A stretch of 64,000 nucleotides of DNA, taken from contig NZ_JAVFWO010000002.1 of the NCBI RefSeq assembly GCF_031085295.1, positions 682,001 to 746,000 of the forward strand, written 5' to 3'. The notes below the pieces were generated by a model. The model did no database searches. It was not told the DNA's origin and saw nothing but the letters and a program-made list of their open reading frames with translations. Every line of letters begins with the position of its first letter. The stretch's first letter is position 1. Positions 33,753 to 44,087 of this stretch are shown here, piece after piece. The position numbers were made by a program, and so were the translations under genes. The stretch is from Microbacterium psychrotolerans. Lineage in GTDB: Bacteria > Actinomycetota > Actinomycetes > Actinomycetales > Microbacteriaceae.

Positions 33753-33833
33753 GATGGTCCTTTGAGGGTGGTGCCCTGGATTTTGCCAGGGCGGTCAAAG
33801 TCTGGGGTGCGAGCGCACCAAAGAAGGATTCTA
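33753..33833 (-). ncRNA. candidate L31 ribosomal-protein leader with promoter
   Basis: On the minus strand TAGAAT (33833-33828) is a -10 box with a start near 33821. The leader then holds a hairpin GGTGCG-CT-CGCACC (33819-33806) and a second perfect hairpin GCCCTGG-CAAAAT-CCAGGGC (33792-33773) before the ribosome-binding site. Structured L31 leaders, including an actinobacterial class, have been proposed by comparative genomics; I cannot check whether this one matches that covariance model. Confidence 0.5.
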
Positions 33834-33874
33834 TCAGTCTCGCGAGCGCTTGCCGAACCGGCCCTCGGAGGGCT

Positions 33875-34660
33875 TCAGTGCGCGGCGCGCGCGGCGAAGC
33901 GGCCGCCGTCCTCGGTGAGGCGGATGGGAACGCCGAACGTGTCGGTCAGGGCCTCGGCCGTGAGGGTCTCGCGGATGGGGCCGGACGCCACCGCCTGGCC
34001 GTCACGCAGCAGCAGCACGTGCGTGAAGCCGATCGGGATCTCCTCCACGTGATGCGTGACCATGATCATCGCCGGTGTGGTGGGCGCCTGGGCATAGCCG
34101 CTGAGCAGGATCAGCAGCTCTTCGCGCGCGCCGAGGTCGAGGCTCGCGGTGGGCTCGTCGAGGAGAAGCAGCTCGGGGTCGGTCATGACGGCGCGCGCGA
34201 TCTGCACGCGCTTCTGCTCGCCGTCGCTGAGGGTGCCGAACGTCCGATCGGCGAGGTGGTCGAGCTTCCACTCGGCCAGCACCCGCAGGGCGCGCCGCTC
34301 GTCGATGTCTTCGTAGTCCTCGCGCCAGCGGCCCAGCACCGAGTACGCGGCCGTCAGCACGACGTTGAGCACCGTCTCCTCGGGCGGCACGCGACGAGCC
34401 ATCGCAGAGGACGCGAATCCGATCCGCGGCCGCAGATCGAAGACGTCGGTACGGCCCAGCCGCTCACCGAGGATCGTCACGGTTCCCGAGGTCGGGTGAA
34501 GGAGCGTGTCGGCCATCTGAAGCACGGTCGTCTTGCCGGCGCCGTTCGGTCCGAGCACCACCCAGCGCTCGTCGTCGTTGATGGTCCAGTTCAGGTGATC
34601 GACGATGTTCCGGGCGTTTCGGCGGACGACGACGTCGGAGAACTCGAGCACCTGTGGCAT
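33875..34660 (-). CDS. ABC transporter ATP-binding protein
   Basis: A 261-residue ATPase of an ABC system. Walker A is [13 protein letters not shown] (residues ~38-50), the signature is [16 protein letters not shown], Walker [17 protein letters not shown], and the switch His is in [17 protein letters not shown]. No permease gene adjoins it, so it may be an orphan or act with a distant membrane partner; the closest general type is the YlmA/ModF-like single-domain ATPases. TAGGCT ends six bases before the ATG at 34660, so transcription may also start there, besides reading through from glgA ten bases upstream. Confidence 0.88.
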   Translation of the reverse strand: MPQVLEFSDVVVRRNARNIVDHLNWTINDDERWVVLGPNGAGKTTVLQMADTLLHPTSGTVTILGERLGRTDVFDLRPRIGFASSAMARRVPPEETVLNVVLTAAYSVLGRWREDYEDIDERRALRVLAEWKLDHLADRTFGTLSDGEQKRVQIARAVMTDPELLLLDEPTASLDLGAREELLILLSGYAQAPTTPAMIMVTHHVEEIPIGFTHVLLLRDGQAVASGPIRETLTAEALTDTFGVPIRLTEDGGRFAARAAH

Positions 34661-34669
34661 GCTCACAGC

Positions 34670-35863
34670 CTAACGGCCGTCGGCGGCGACCTCCGCGTAG
34701 AGCTCGGCCGTCTGGTCGGCGATGCGCTGCCAGCTGAAGTCCTCCGTGGCACGCCGGCGGCCCGCGGCGCCGTACTCCCGGGCGCGCTCCGGATCGCTGA
34801 CCACCTCGGTGAGCACGCGCGCGAGATCCGCCACGTACTGCTCGGGATCGGTGGGCGTTCCGGTGCCGTCCTGCACCTGCTCGATGGGCACGAGGCGCCC
34901 GGTGACACCGTCGACGACCACCTCCGGGATGCCGCCGGTCGCCGTGCCGACCACCGCGGCGCCGCACGCCATCGCCTCGAGGTTCACGATGCCGAGCGGC
35001 TCGTACACCGACGGGCACACGAAGGTCGTCGCCGCGCTGAGGATGGTGCACAGCTCGTGGCGCGACAGCATCCGGTCCAGCCAGACGACACCGCCGCGGG
35101 TCTCCTGCAGGCCGCGCACGAGGCCTTCCACCTCCGCCATGATCTGGGGCGTGTCGGGCGCGCCGGCCGCCAGGACGACCTGCACGTCCGCCGGAAGCCG
35201 CTCGGCGGCACGCAGGAAGTACGGCAGGCCCTTCTGTCGCGTGATCCGGCCGACGAAGACGACCGAGGGACGCGCGGGGTCGATGCCGAGCTCCCCCAGC
35301 AGAGCCGGGTCCTCGACGGGATGCCAGGCGTCGACGTCGATGCCGTTGTAGATCACGCGCACGCGGTCTGGGTCCAGTGCCGGATAGCTGCGGAGGATGT
35401 CTTCCCTCATGCCGTTGCTGACCGCGACGATCGCCGCCGCGCCCTCGTAGGCCGATTTCTCGATCCAGCTCGAGACGGCGTAGCCGCCCCCGAGCTGCTC
35501 CGCCTTCCAGGGCCGCAGGGGCTCCAGGCTGTGGGCGGTCACGATGTGCGGGATGCCGTGGAGCAGCGACGCCAGCTGCCCGGCGAGGTTCGCATACCAG
35601 GTGTGACTGTGCACGACGTCGGCGCCCGCGACATCCGACACGATCTCGAGGTCGGTGCCCAGCGTCTGCACCGCCGCGTTCGCGCCGGAGAGCTCGGCGG
35701 GCACGCCGTACGACGTCGTCCCCTGCTCGTCGCGGTCGGCGCCGAACGCGCGCACCCGGACGTCCATACGGGAGCGGAGCGCCTTCACGAGCTCCGTCAC
35801 GTGCACGCCGGCGCCGCCGTAGATCTCCGGCGGGTACTCCTTGGTGACGATGTCGACTCGCAT
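34670..35863 (-). CDS. glgA: glycogen synthase GlgA (GT4 type)
   Basis: A 397-residue glycosyltransferase family 4 enzyme, the actinobacterial GlgA/GlgM type that uses ADP-glucose to build alpha-1,4-glucan or maltose-1-phosphate. It begins [20 protein letters not shown]; later motifs are [49 protein letters not shown] and the donor-binding [19 protein letters not shown] with the E-x7-E pair. The ATG follows TAGCGT (35871-35876) by seven bases, so it is probably leaderless. It is head-to-head with glgC, which makes its substrate. In Mycobacterium GlgM, a close relative, makes maltose-1-phosphate; which product applies here is open. Confidence 0.9.
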   Translation of the reverse strand: MRVDIVTKEYPPEIYGGAGVHVTELVKALRSRMDVRVRAFGADRDEQGTTSYGVPAELSGANAAVQTLGTDLEIVSDVAGADVVHSHTWYANLAGQLASLLHGIPHIVTAHSLEPLRPWKAEQLGGGYAVSSWIEKSAYEGAAAIVAVSNGMREDILRSYPALDPDRVRVIYNGIDVDAWHPVEDPALLGELGIDPARPSVVFVGRITRQKGLPYFLRAAERLPADVQVVLAAGAPDTPQIMAEVEGLVRGLQETRGGVVWLDRMLSRHELCTILSAATTFVCPSVYEPLGIVNLEAMACGAAVVGTATGGIPEVVVDGVTGRLVPIEQVQDGTGTPTDPEQYVADLARVLTEVVSDPERAREYGAAGRRRATEDFSWQRIADQTAELYAEVAADGR

Positions 35864-35870
35864 GTGTCGA

Positions 35871-35904
35871 ACGCTAGTACACGGGCCGGAACGCGTCATA
35901 GTGT
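35871..35904. promoter_or_regulatory. head-to-head -10 boxes of glgA and glgC
   Basis: TAGCGT on the minus strand (35876-35871) lies seven bases before the glgA ATG. TAGTGT on the plus strand (35899-35904) lies seven bases before the glgC ATG. The two starts are only 48 bases apart, so any -35 elements overlap the opposite promoter and the genes are likely co-regulated. Confidence 0.6.
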
Positions 35905-35911
35905 GGGGGCC

Positions 35912-37156
35912 ATGCCAGCTGCACCCAAGGTCTTCGGAATCATCCTCGCCGGCGGCGAAGGGAAGCGGCTGATGCCGTTGACCGCGGATCGCGCCAAGCC
36001 CGCGGTCCCCTTCGGCGGCCAGTACCGGCTCATCGACTTCGCGATCTCGAACCTCATCAACTCGGGCCTGCGGCAGATCGTCGTGCTCACGCAGTACAAG
36101 TCCCACAGCCTCGACCGACACATCTCGCAGACCTGGCGGATGTCGGCGCTCCTGGATTCCTACGTCACCTCGGTGCCCGCGCAGCAGCGCCTCGGCAAGC
36201 GATGGTTCTCGGGCTCGGCGGACGCGATCCTGCAGAGCCTCAACCTCATCAACGACGAGCAGCCCGACATCGTCATCGTGATCGGCGCCGATCACGTCTA
36301 CCGGATGGACTTCCGGCAGATGCTCGCCGCGCACATCGAATCGGGGGCGCGGGCCACGGTCGCCGGCATCCGCCAGCCGATCTCGCTCGCGAACCAGTTC
36401 GGTGTCATCGACGTCGATCCCGAGGACCCGGTGCGCATCCGCGAGTTCCTCGAGAAGCCGCAGAATCCCGTCGGGCTCGGCGACGCCCCGGACCAGGTGC
36501 TGGCCTCGATGGGCAACTACATCTTCGACACCGACGCGCTGATCGAGGCGGTCGAATCCGACGGCGAGCTGCCGACGTCGAACCACGACATGGGCGGCGA
36601 CATCATCCCCTACTTCGTCGATCGGGGCGAAGCCGGCGTCTACGACATGAACCGCAACGACGTGCCCGGGTCCACCCCGCGCGACCGGTACTACTGGCGC
36701 GACGTCGGCACGATCGACTCCTTCTTCGACGCCCACCGCGACCTGATCTCGACGCTGCCGATCTTCAACCTGTACAACACCGACTGGCCGATCCACTCGC
36801 AGGCCGTCAACTCACCGCCCGCCAAGTTCGTGCGCGACTCGGTGGGCCGCATCGGCAACGCGATCGACTCGATCGTGTCGCTCGGCTCGGTGCTGTCGGG
36901 CACCCACCTGGAGCGCAGCGTGGTGGGTCCCTGGACGCTCGCCGGCGGCGGCTCGACGATCACCGACTCGGTGCTCTTCGACCATGTGCACGTGGGCGCG
37001 GGCGCCCGCGTGCACCGCGCGATCCTCGACAAGAACGTGGTGCTCGAAGACGGGGCGACCGTCGGCGTCGATCGCGAGAAGGATCTCGCGCGCGGCTTCA
37101 CGATCACCGACAGCGGCATCACGGTCGTCGGCAAGGGATTCCGCGTCGAGCGATGA
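35912..37156 (+). CDS. glgC: glucose-1-phosphate adenylyltransferase GlgC
   Basis: A 414-residue ADP-glucose pyrophosphorylase, the committed step of glycogen synthesis. The nucleotidyltransferase motif [20 protein letters not shown] is at residues ~11-30, followed by [30 protein letters not shown] and the catalytic [13 protein letters not shown] left-handed beta-helix domain with hexapeptide-like repeats closes the protein ([20 protein letters not shown]). Length matches the actinobacterial family. The ATG lies seven bases after TAGTGT, hence probably leaderless. Confidence 0.96.
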   Translation: MPAAPKVFGIILAGGEGKRLMPLTADRAKPAVPFGGQYRLIDFAISNLINSGLRQIVVLTQYKSHSLDRHISQTWRMSALLDSYVTSVPAQQRLGKRWFSGSADAILQSLNLINDEQPDIVIVIGADHVYRMDFRQMLAAHIESGARATVAGIRQPISLANQFGVIDVDPEDPVRIREFLEKPQNPVGLGDAPDQVLASMGNYIFDTDALIEAVESDGELPTSNHDMGGDIIPYFVDRGEAGVYDMNRNDVPGSTPRDRYYWRDVGTIDSFFDAHRDLISTLPIFNLYNTDWPIHSQAVNSPPAKFVRDSVGRIGNAIDSIVSLGSVLSGTHLERSVVGPWTLAGGGSTITDSVLFDHVHVGAGARVHRAILDKNVVLEDGATVGVDREKDLARGFTITDSGITVVGKGFRVER

Positions 37157-37199
37157 CACGCGGTCGGGCGCGGCATGCGCACGCCGCTAGCGTGGAAGG

Positions 37200-37841
37200 G
37201 TGCCTGCCGCTGCCGCCCGCTTCCTCGTCGTGCTCGACGCCGACTCGACCCTCATCCGCAACGAGGTCATCGAGCTGATCGCCGATGAGGCAGGGCGCGG
37301 CGCCGAGGTGGCGGCGGCGACCGAAGCGGCCATGCGCGGCGAGGTCGACTTCGCGAGCAGCCTGCGCTCGCGCGTCGAGGCGCTCCAGGGCGTGCCGGTC
37401 GCCGCGTTCGCGCGCGTGCTGGCCCGCATCGAGCCCACGCCCGGGGTGCGCGAGCTCATCGCCGCCGTGCACGAGCGCGGCGGCGCCGTGGGCGTCGTGT
37501 CTGGTGGGTTCCACGAGATCCTCGACACCGTCGCCCCCGACCTCGGCGTGGACGTCTGGCGCGCGAATCGGCTGGCGACGCGCGGCGGCGTGCTGAGCGG
37601 GCACGTCGACGGCGGGATCGTGGATGCCGCAGGCAAGGCCGCGGCGCTGCGCGAATGGGCCGCCGACCGCGGCGTGCCGATCGCGTCCACCATCGCCATC
37701 GGCGACGGCGCCAACGACCTCGAGATGATGGCGGTCGCCGGGCTGGGCGTCGCGTTCAACGCCAAGCCCGCGGTCCGCGCGCGCGCCGACGTGGTCATCG
37801 GGCCGGTGGACCTCGCCGAGGTCATCGCGCTGCTGCCGTAG
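37200..37841 (+). CDS. serB: phosphoserine phosphatase SerB
   Basis: A 213-residue HAD phosphatase for the last step of serine synthesis. Motif I is LVVLDADSTLIRNEVIELIA with the DxDST form typical of SerB; motif II VVSGGFHEILDTV; motif III/IV AGKAAALREWAADRG and AIGDGANDLEMMAVAGLGVA. It lacks the N-terminal ACT domain present in many actinobacterial SerB proteins, so it is a minimal form. GTG start six bases after TAGCGT (37188-37193), probably leaderless and independent of glgC. Confidence 0.9.
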   Translation: MPAAAARFLVVLDADSTLIRNEVIELIADEAGRGAEVAAATEAAMRGEVDFASSLRSRVEALQGVPVAAFARVLARIEPTPGVRELIAAVHERGGAVGVVSGGFHEILDTVAPDLGVDVWRANRLATRGGVLSGHVDGGIVDAAGKAAALREWAADRGVPIASTIAIGDGANDLEMMAVAGLGVAFNAKPAVRARADVVIGPVDLAEVIALLP

Positions 37842-37912
37842 GCGGCGCCCCTCCGCTTCGCCGCGGGCGCAAGGGGGGTCCGGATGTCGGTCGCCGTCGC
37901 TACCGTCGGAGG

Positions 37913-38620
37913 ATGCACATCATCCTCGTTCCCGGGCTGTGGCTCGACGCGTCTTCCTGGGGCGAGGTCGCCCCTGCCCTCGAATCCGCCGGGCACCGCA
38001 CCCACGCGCTGACGATGCCGGGCGTCGGCGCGCCCGGCGCCGAGTCGGCCGGCATCGGCATCGCCGACTGGGTCGCCGCCACCGTCGACGCTCTCGATCG
38101 GCTCGACGGCCCTGTGGCCGTCGTCGGACACTCCGGCGGCGGCAACGTCGCCTATGGGGCGGTGGACGCGCGCCCCGACCGCGTCGACCACGTGGTGTTC
38201 CTCGACACGTTCCCGCCGGGCGAAGGCGGGTCCATCTCCGAGTTCCCGGTCGTGGACGGCGTGGTCCCGTTCCCCGGGTGGGACTTCTTCGACGATTCCG
38301 ACGTCGCCGACCTCGATCCCCAGACACGAGCGGATGTCGCGGCTCGCGCGAAGTCGGTACCCGAGCGGGTGCCCACCGATCCCATTCGGCTCTCCGACGA
38401 ACGGCGCCGCGCGGTGCCGGCCACCATCATCACCGGCACGGTGCCCGAGGCGCAGATCAGGGAGATCGTCGAGAAGGCACCCTCGTGGGCGGCAGAGCTC
38501 GCCGCGCTCGAGAAGCTCGAAGTGATCGAGCTCGGTGCGCCGGGCGACCCCACCGGCCACTGGCCGCAGTTCTCCCGCCCCGGCGCTGTCGCCGAGGCGA
38601 TCCTCCGCGCGATCGCGTGA
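37913..38620 (+). CDS. alpha/beta hydrolase
   Basis: A 235-residue alpha/beta-fold hydrolase of the small EstA/methyl-esterase-like kind. It opens HIILVPGLWLDASSWGEVAP (oxyanion loop) and has the nucleophile elbow VVGHSGGGNVAYGA (Ser about residue 71); the terminal base is probably His in GDPTGHWPQFSRP. Substrate unknown. TACCGT (37901-37906) ends six bases before the ATG; GGAGG touches the start codon too closely to serve as a normal ribosome-binding site, again pointing to a leaderless mRNA. Confidence 0.83.
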   Translation: MHIILVPGLWLDASSWGEVAPALESAGHRTHALTMPGVGAPGAESAGIGIADWVAATVDALDRLDGPVAVVGHSGGGNVAYGAVDARPDRVDHVVFLDTFPPGEGGSISEFPVVDGVVPFPGWDFFDDSDVADLDPQTRADVAARAKSVPERVPTDPIRLSDERRRAVPATIITGTVPEAQIREIVEKAPSWAAELAALEKLEVIELGAPGDPTGHWPQFSRPGAVAEAILRAIA

Positions 38621-38666
38621 CGCCGGTCGCGGGCCTCACGAGCCGGAGGGGCTGTGCGTGCCCGGG

Positions 38667-39377
38667 TCAGTGCCCCATGCCGAGGCCGCCGTCGACGGGG
38701 ATGACGGCTCCGGAGATGTAGGCCGCGTCGTCGGACGAGATCCACGTCACCACACCGGCCACCTCATCGGCCGACGCGAAGCGCCCGGCCGGGATGCTCT
38801 TCTTGTACTCGGCCTGCGTGTCGTCCGAGAGCTCGGCCGTCATGTCCGTCTCGATGAAGCCGGGCGCCACGACGTTCGCAGTGATTCCGCGTCCGCCGAG
38901 TTCACGGGTGAGCGAGCGGGCGAAGCCCACGAGAGCGCTCTTGGACGCGGCGTAGTTGATCTGCCCGGCGGAGCCGTACAGGCCGACGACGCTCGAGATG
39001 AGCACGACGCGGCCCCACCGCGCGCGCAGCATCCCCTTCGAGGCGCGCTTGACGACACGGAAGGCGCCGCCGAGGTTCGTGGCGACGACGCTGTCGAAGT
39101 CGTCCTCCGTCATGCGCAGCAGCAGGGTGTCCTTCGTGATGCCGGCGTTCGCGACGACGATCTCGACGGGGCCGAGCGCGTTCTCGACCTCGGTGAACGC
39201 GGCATCGACGGATGCGGCATCCGTCACGTCCGCACGGACGGTGAGTGTGCCGGCGGGTCCCTCGCCGGAGCGCGCGGTCACCGCGACCTTGTACCCCTCG
39301 GCGACGAAGCGCTCCGCGATGGCGCGGCCGATGCCGCGGTTTCCGCCGGTGACGAGGACGACGCGATCGGTGGACAT
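38667..39377 (-). CDS. fabG: 3-oxoacyl-ACP reductase FabG
   Basis: A 236-residue SDR that reduces 3-oxoacyl-ACP with NADPH in fatty acid synthesis. Motifs are LVTGGNRGIGRAIAERFVAE, VANAGITKDTLLLRMTEDDF, the catalytic ISSVVGLYGSAGQINYAASK and the C-terminal GGLGMGH; the NAGITKD and SVVG elements favour FabG (MabA type) over general SDRs. GGGAG is eight bases before the ATG; TAGGCT at 39412-39417 is the likely -10 box. The gene is divergent from the DUF4190 gene. Confidence 0.85.
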   Translation of the reverse strand: MSTDRVVLVTGGNRGIGRAIAERFVAEGYKVAVTARSGEGPAGTLTVRADVTDAASVDAAFTEVENALGPVEIVVANAGITKDTLLLRMTEDDFDSVVATNLGGAFRVVKRASKGMLRARWGRVVLISSVVGLYGSAGQINYAASKSALVGFARSLTRELGGRGITANVVAPGFIETDMTAELSDDTQAEYKKSIPAGRFASADEVAGVVTWISSDDAAYISGAVIPVDGGLGMGH

Positions 39378-39411
39378 GGTGGCACTCCCGGGGTTGTGGC
39401 GGATCCGCACC

Positions 39412-39417
39412 AGCCTA
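39412..39417 (-). promoter_or_regulatory. -10 box of fabG
   Basis: Read on the minus strand as TAGGCT, giving a start near 39405 and a leader of about 28 bases. Confidence 0.45.
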
Positions 39418-39444
39418 TCGGCGCGCGCCTCGCGCCCCCGGCTC

Positions 39445-39473
39445 GTTTGACACCCCGGTGCGCCGCTGGGACG
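39445..39473 (+). promoter_or_regulatory. promoter of the DUF4190 gene
   Basis: A perfect -35 TTGACA (39445-39450), a 17-bp spacer and GACGCT (39468-39473). The -10 departs from TAnnnT at its first base. Confidence 0.45.
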
Positions 39474-39503
39474 CTGGGTCCAGACACCGACGAAAGGCCC
39501 GCC

Positions 39504-40022
39504 GTGAGCGACCCCACCCCTCAGAACCCCGCACGGGAGCCGGGCGCGTACCCGCCCGTTCCGCCCGCTCCGGGAGCAACGCAGCCGGCGCCACCGGCTG
39601 CCCCGGGCGCGTACCCGCCGCCCGCACAGGGCGCGTATCCCCCGCCGGCCTACGGCGCCCCCACCCCGGGCGCTGCTGCGTCCTACGGGACCGCGCCGGC
39701 GTACGGTGCCGCACCCGCGTACGGCTCCGCACCGGGCTACGGCGCACCGGCCAAGACCAACACCCTGGCGATCGTCTCGCTGATCGCCTCCATCTCGGGC
39801 TTCGTCATCCTGCCGTTCATCGGCTCGGTCGTCGGTGTCATCACCGGCCACATGTCGCTCAACCAGCTGAAGACGAGCGGCGAGCAGGGACGCGGCATGG
39901 CTCTTGCCGGCACCATCGTCGGCTGGGTCGGTCTGGGCCTGGCGATCATCGGCATCATCGCGGCGATCGCGTTCTTCGCGTTCTTCATGTCGGTCTACCA
40001 GCAGACCGGCGGCACGTACTGA
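39504..40022 (+). CDS. DUF4190 membrane protein with proline-rich repeats
   Basis: A 172-residue protein. Residues ~1-85 are a low-complexity Pro/Ala/Tyr/Gly tail with repeated GAYPPP and PAYG units, probably disordered and cytoplasmic. Two transmembrane helices follow (TLAIVSLIASISGFVILPFI and GLGLAIIGIIAAIAFFAFFM) linked by the conserved VVGVITGHMSLNQLKTSGEQ loop of DUF4190. Function is unknown; such proteins are abundant in actinobacteria. GTG start with GAAAGG upstream; a strong terminator is at 40028-40056. Confidence 0.8.
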   Translation: MSDPTPQNPAREPGAYPPVPPAPGATQPAPPAAPGAYPPPAQGAYPPPAYGAPTPGAAASYGTAPAYGAAPAYGSAPGYGAPAKTNTLAIVSLIASISGFVILPFIGSVVGVITGHMSLNQLKTSGEQGRGMALAGTIVGWVGLGLAIIGIIAAIAFFAFFMSVYQQTGGTY

Positions 40023-40027
40023 ATCGC

Positions 40028-40056
40028 GGAGCCCCGGGACACGTTCCCGGGGCTCC
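40028..40056 (+). terminator. intrinsic terminator hairpin
   Basis: GGAGCCCCGGGA pairs with TCCCGGGGCTCC (12 bp) around a five-base loop, five bases after the DUF4190 stop. It separates that gene from the DUF3099 operon. Confidence 0.8.
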
Positions 40057-40089
40057 CGAGCGGTGCAACCGGCGTACCCTGGAAGTACC

Positions 40090-40455
40090 GTGAAGAGCTC
40101 GAGCCACGCCCCGTCGGCCACGTCCCTGCCGCGCGCACCGCGCGACGACGTCGACGCGCGCTCGATCCGGTATCTCGTGACGATGGGCATCCGCGTGGCG
40201 TGCTTCGTCCTCATGGTCGTCATCACCCCGTACGGCTGGTACACGTGGGTTTTCGGGGCGGCCGCCATCTTCCTTCCGTACATCGCGGTCGTGTCGGCCA
40301 ATGTGGGCCAGGAGGGGCGCCGCAACCGCCGCGAAGACCCCGAGGCGGCTCTGCCGGCAGCGCCCACGGCACCGCTGCCACCGCCCGCAGCGCGTGTGAT
40401 CCGCATCGAAGAGACGCGCCCCGCCGCTCCGAACACCCCCGACAGGCCCGCATGA
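40090..40455 (+). CDS. DUF3099 membrane protein
   Basis: A 121-residue protein with two close transmembrane helices (YLVTMGIRVACFVLMVVITP and TWVFGAAAIFLPYIAVVSAN) and a polar Pro/Ala-rich tail. The arrangement and the RxCF/PYGWYTW segments match DUF3099, an actinobacterial family of unknown role. GTG start; TACCCT (40075-40080) is a possible -10 box nine bases upstream and GGAAG is a weak ribosome-binding site. Its stop overlaps the ATG of the next gene, so this is the first gene of a three-gene operon ending with SURF1. Confidence 0.78.
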   Translation: MKSSSHAPSATSLPRAPRDDVDARSIRYLVTMGIRVACFVLMVVITPYGWYTWVFGAAAIFLPYIAVVSANVGQEGRRNRREDPEAALPAAPTAPLPPPAARVIRIEETRPAAPNTPDRPA

Positions 40456-40682
40456 ACGAGGTCGTACCCGAGCCGGCCGTCGACGCGACCTGCTCGCGGG
40501 CAGGGTGCCGCGCGGACGCGAGCTGGCGCATCGACTGGCGCAATCCCCGCATCCACGCCGAGGACCGACGCAAGACATGGGTGGCGTGCGACGAGCACGT
40601 CGGCTACCTGCGCGACTTCCTCGCGGCGCGCGACTTCCCGGTCTGGGTGGCGCCGCTCGTTCCCACGGAGACCGCACGATGA
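40452..40682 (+). CDS. small conserved protein, probable zinc binder
   Basis: A 76-residue protein with CSRAGCRADASWRIDWRNPR and KTWVACDEHVGYLRDFL. Cys-x4-Cys and Cys-x2-His suggest one zinc site. I know such short proteins only as uncharacterised actinobacterial sequences, sometimes misnamed acetone carboxylase; nothing in it supports a carboxylase. It overlaps DUF3099 and SURF1 genes by four bases on each side (ATGA), so it is translated with them, which hints at a role near cytochrome oxidase assembly or the membrane. Confidence 0.75.
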   Translation: MNEVVPEPAVDATCSRAGCRADASWRIDWRNPRIHAEDRRKTWVACDEHVGYLRDFLAARDFPVWVAPLVPTETAR

Positions 40683-41575
40683 GCCGTCGCTCCGTCAGCA
40701 TGCAGCACCTCCCCCGCGCGGGTCGCTGGGCGATCTACATCGCGCTCGCCGTGGTGTTCGCCATCGCGTGCGCGTTCCTGTCGAACTGGCAGTTCACGCG
40801 CAACCAGGAGCGCTCCGGGCAGCTCGCCCTCGTCGCCGAGAACTACGACGCACCGGCGGTTCCGCTCGCCCAGCTCATCCCGGCCGGCGGCGAGCTGGAC
40901 CCGCAGGACGAGTGGCGTCCGGTCGTCCTCACCGGGAACTACCTCGCCGATGACGAGCTCCTCGCCCGCAACCGGCCGCACGGCGGCACCTCGGCCTTCG
41001 AGGTTCTGGTGCCGTTCCGCCTGGACGACGGCCGGGTTCTGCTCATCGACCGCGGCTGGGTGGCGCCCGGGCAGGACCAGCCCGTCCCCGACGCCGTGCC
41101 CGCACCGCCGTCCGGTGAGGCGACGGTCGTCGTGCGACTGCGGCCGGGTGAGGCACTGCCGTCGTCGGGCCGCTCGGCGCCGGAGGGACAGGTTCCGACC
41201 ATCAACCTCGGGCTGATCGCCGACACCGTCCCCGCCGAGGTGGGCGACGCCCTCGAGCAGAGCGCCTACGGAGTGATGGTCTCGGAGGACCCGTCGCCGG
41301 CCACCGTGCCGAGCGCGCTCGAGCCGCCGTCGGACGACCCCGGCCCGCACCTGTCGTACGCGATCCAGTGGATCCTCTTCGCGGTGATGGGCTTCGTCTT
41401 CATCGGCTACGTCATCCGCACCGAGCGGCGGCACCGCCGCGAGGACGCCGAGGATGCCGAGATCGCCGGGGCGGAATCATCGGATGACGCTCCCCCGGCC
41501 CCGCCGGCTCCCCGTCGTCGCCGCGACCGCGACGCCGAGGACGAGGACGCCCTGCTCGACGCCGCCGGCCGCTGA
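40679..41575 (+). CDS. SURF1-family cytochrome oxidase biogenesis protein
   Basis: A 298-residue protein with the SURF1 layout: an N-terminal transmembrane helix (WAIYIALAVVFAIACAFLSN), a large outer domain with RPVVLTGNYLADDELLARNR and VLLIDRGWVAPGQDQPVPDA, and a second helix (YAIQWILFAVMGFVFIGYVI). SURF1 proteins help insert heme A into cytochrome c oxidase. A charged, low-complexity cytoplasmic tail of ~45 residues is added at the C-terminus. It overlaps the preceding small gene (ATGA). The heme A genes ctaA and ctaB lie later in the window. Confidence 0.87.
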   Translation: MSRRSVSMQHLPRAGRWAIYIALAVVFAIACAFLSNWQFTRNQERSGQLALVAENYDAPAVPLAQLIPAGGELDPQDEWRPVVLTGNYLADDELLARNRPHGGTSAFEVLVPFRLDDGRVLLIDRGWVAPGQDQPVPDAVPAPPSGEATVVVRLRPGEALPSSGRSAPEGQVPTINLGLIADTVPAEVGDALEQSAYGVMVSEDPSPATVPSALEPPSDDPGPHLSYAIQWILFAVMGFVFIGYVIRTERRHRREDAEDAEIAGAESSDDAPPAPPAPRRRRDRDAEDEDALLDAAGR

Positions 41576-41689
41576 CCGCGAGCGAGCGCGTCGAGAGCGG
41601 ACGCCCGGAGGTTCTCGACGACACGCCGGTTCGCGGCATCCGTCTCCGACGCGTGCCGCCTCATCTGCGCGTCCGTGCGCGCGACGGCG

Positions 41690-43288
<1,599 letters not shown>

Positions 43289-43343
43289 AGCGGATGTCCG
43301 TTCCGTCGGTGGAGAGGGGTGATGACCGAATGGCCAGCCATCC

Positions 43344-43349
43344 AGTATA
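43344..43349 (-). promoter_or_regulatory. -10 box of the ABC-F gene
   Basis: TATACT on the minus strand, one base from the TATAAT consensus. Start near 43337 gives a leader of about 49 bases, longer than most in this window, which could allow leader-based control. Confidence 0.5.
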
Positions 43350-43452
43350 CGGGGCGTCCTCCGCGCCCGATCGACCGAATACCTCCGCAGAGGGATCCGG
43401 TCGATACCTCAGAGGGATGCCGCGCCACATACCCCGCGCATAGTTTTCCGGG

Positions 43453-44061
43453 GTGGATCTCATCACCGACCTCGTCTTGCAGGCTGTCTCCTCGCCGTGG
43501 CTGTACCTCGTGATGCTCGTCGTCGCCATCGTCGACGGCTTCTTCCCGCCGGTGCCTAGCGAGACCGTGCTGGTCGCCGCGGCGGCGGTCGCAGCATCCT
43601 CGGGCAGCCCGGATCTGCTGCTCCTCGGCGTCGTGGCGGCCGCCGGAGCCGCGGTCGGTGACAACATCGCCTTCGCCATCGGCCGGCGCACGGGTACGAC
43701 CAGGTTCGCCTGGATGCGGCGGCCGCGGGTCGCCGGCGCCTTCGCATGGGCGGGCTCCGCACTGGACCGTCGCGGTGCAGGCCTCATCCTCGGCGCGCGC
43801 TTCATCCCGGTCGGGCGGGTGGCGGTCAACCTCTCCGCGGGCGCACTGGGCTATCCGTGGCGGCGGTTCGCACTCCTGAGCGTGGCGGCGGGGCTGTGCT
43901 GGGCCGCCTACAGCATCGCGATCGGCCTCCTGGCCGGCGCCTGGCTGAAGGACCAGCCGCTCCTCAGCGCGGTGGTGGGCATCGTGCTGGCCCTCGCGAT
44001 CGGTCTCGTCGTCGATCGGGTCATCGCGCTCCGCGCGCGCCGTGTCGCGGCGCCCGTGTGA
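43453..44061 (+). CDS. DedA family membrane protein
   Basis: A 202-residue DedA/SNARE-associated protein. Conserved elements are AIVDGFFPPVPSETVLVAAA at residues ~25-44 and the central GDNIAFAIGRR, then LILGARFIPVGRVAVNLSAG with the conserved arginine. DedA proteins are implicated in lipid-carrier flipping and membrane homeostasis. The GTG start is six bases after TAGTTT (43441-43446), so it is probably leaderless. The downstream two-component genes follow after 26 bases and may be co-transcribed. Confidence 0.87.
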   Translation: MDLITDLVLQAVSSPWLYLVMLVVAIVDGFFPPVPSETVLVAAAAVAASSGSPDLLLLGVVAAAGAAVGDNIAFAIGRRTGTTRFAWMRRPRVAGAFAWAGSALDRRGAGLILGARFIPVGRVAVNLSAGALGYPWRRFALLSVAAGLCWAAYSIAIGLLAGAWLKDQPLLSAVVGIVLALAIGLVVDRVIALRARRVAAPV

Positions 44062-44087
44062 ACGCCGACGGCTGACAGGATGACAGG

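Noticed and set aside
33753..33875. Zur box before the zinc-free L31 gene
   Set aside because: I looked for a TGAAAATGATTTTCA-like site because type-B L31 genes are sometimes zinc-regulated; none is present. The only dyads are the leader hairpins.
33878..35911. Long upstream extension of the glgC frame
   Set aside because: It covers the ABC ATPase and glgA genes on the other strand. The true start at 35912 is supported by the -10 box and by the normal length of GlgC.
40452..40682. Acetone carboxylase annotation
   Set aside because: The 76-residue protein has a Cys/His metal site and no carboxylase features; the name sometimes given to such genes is not supported.
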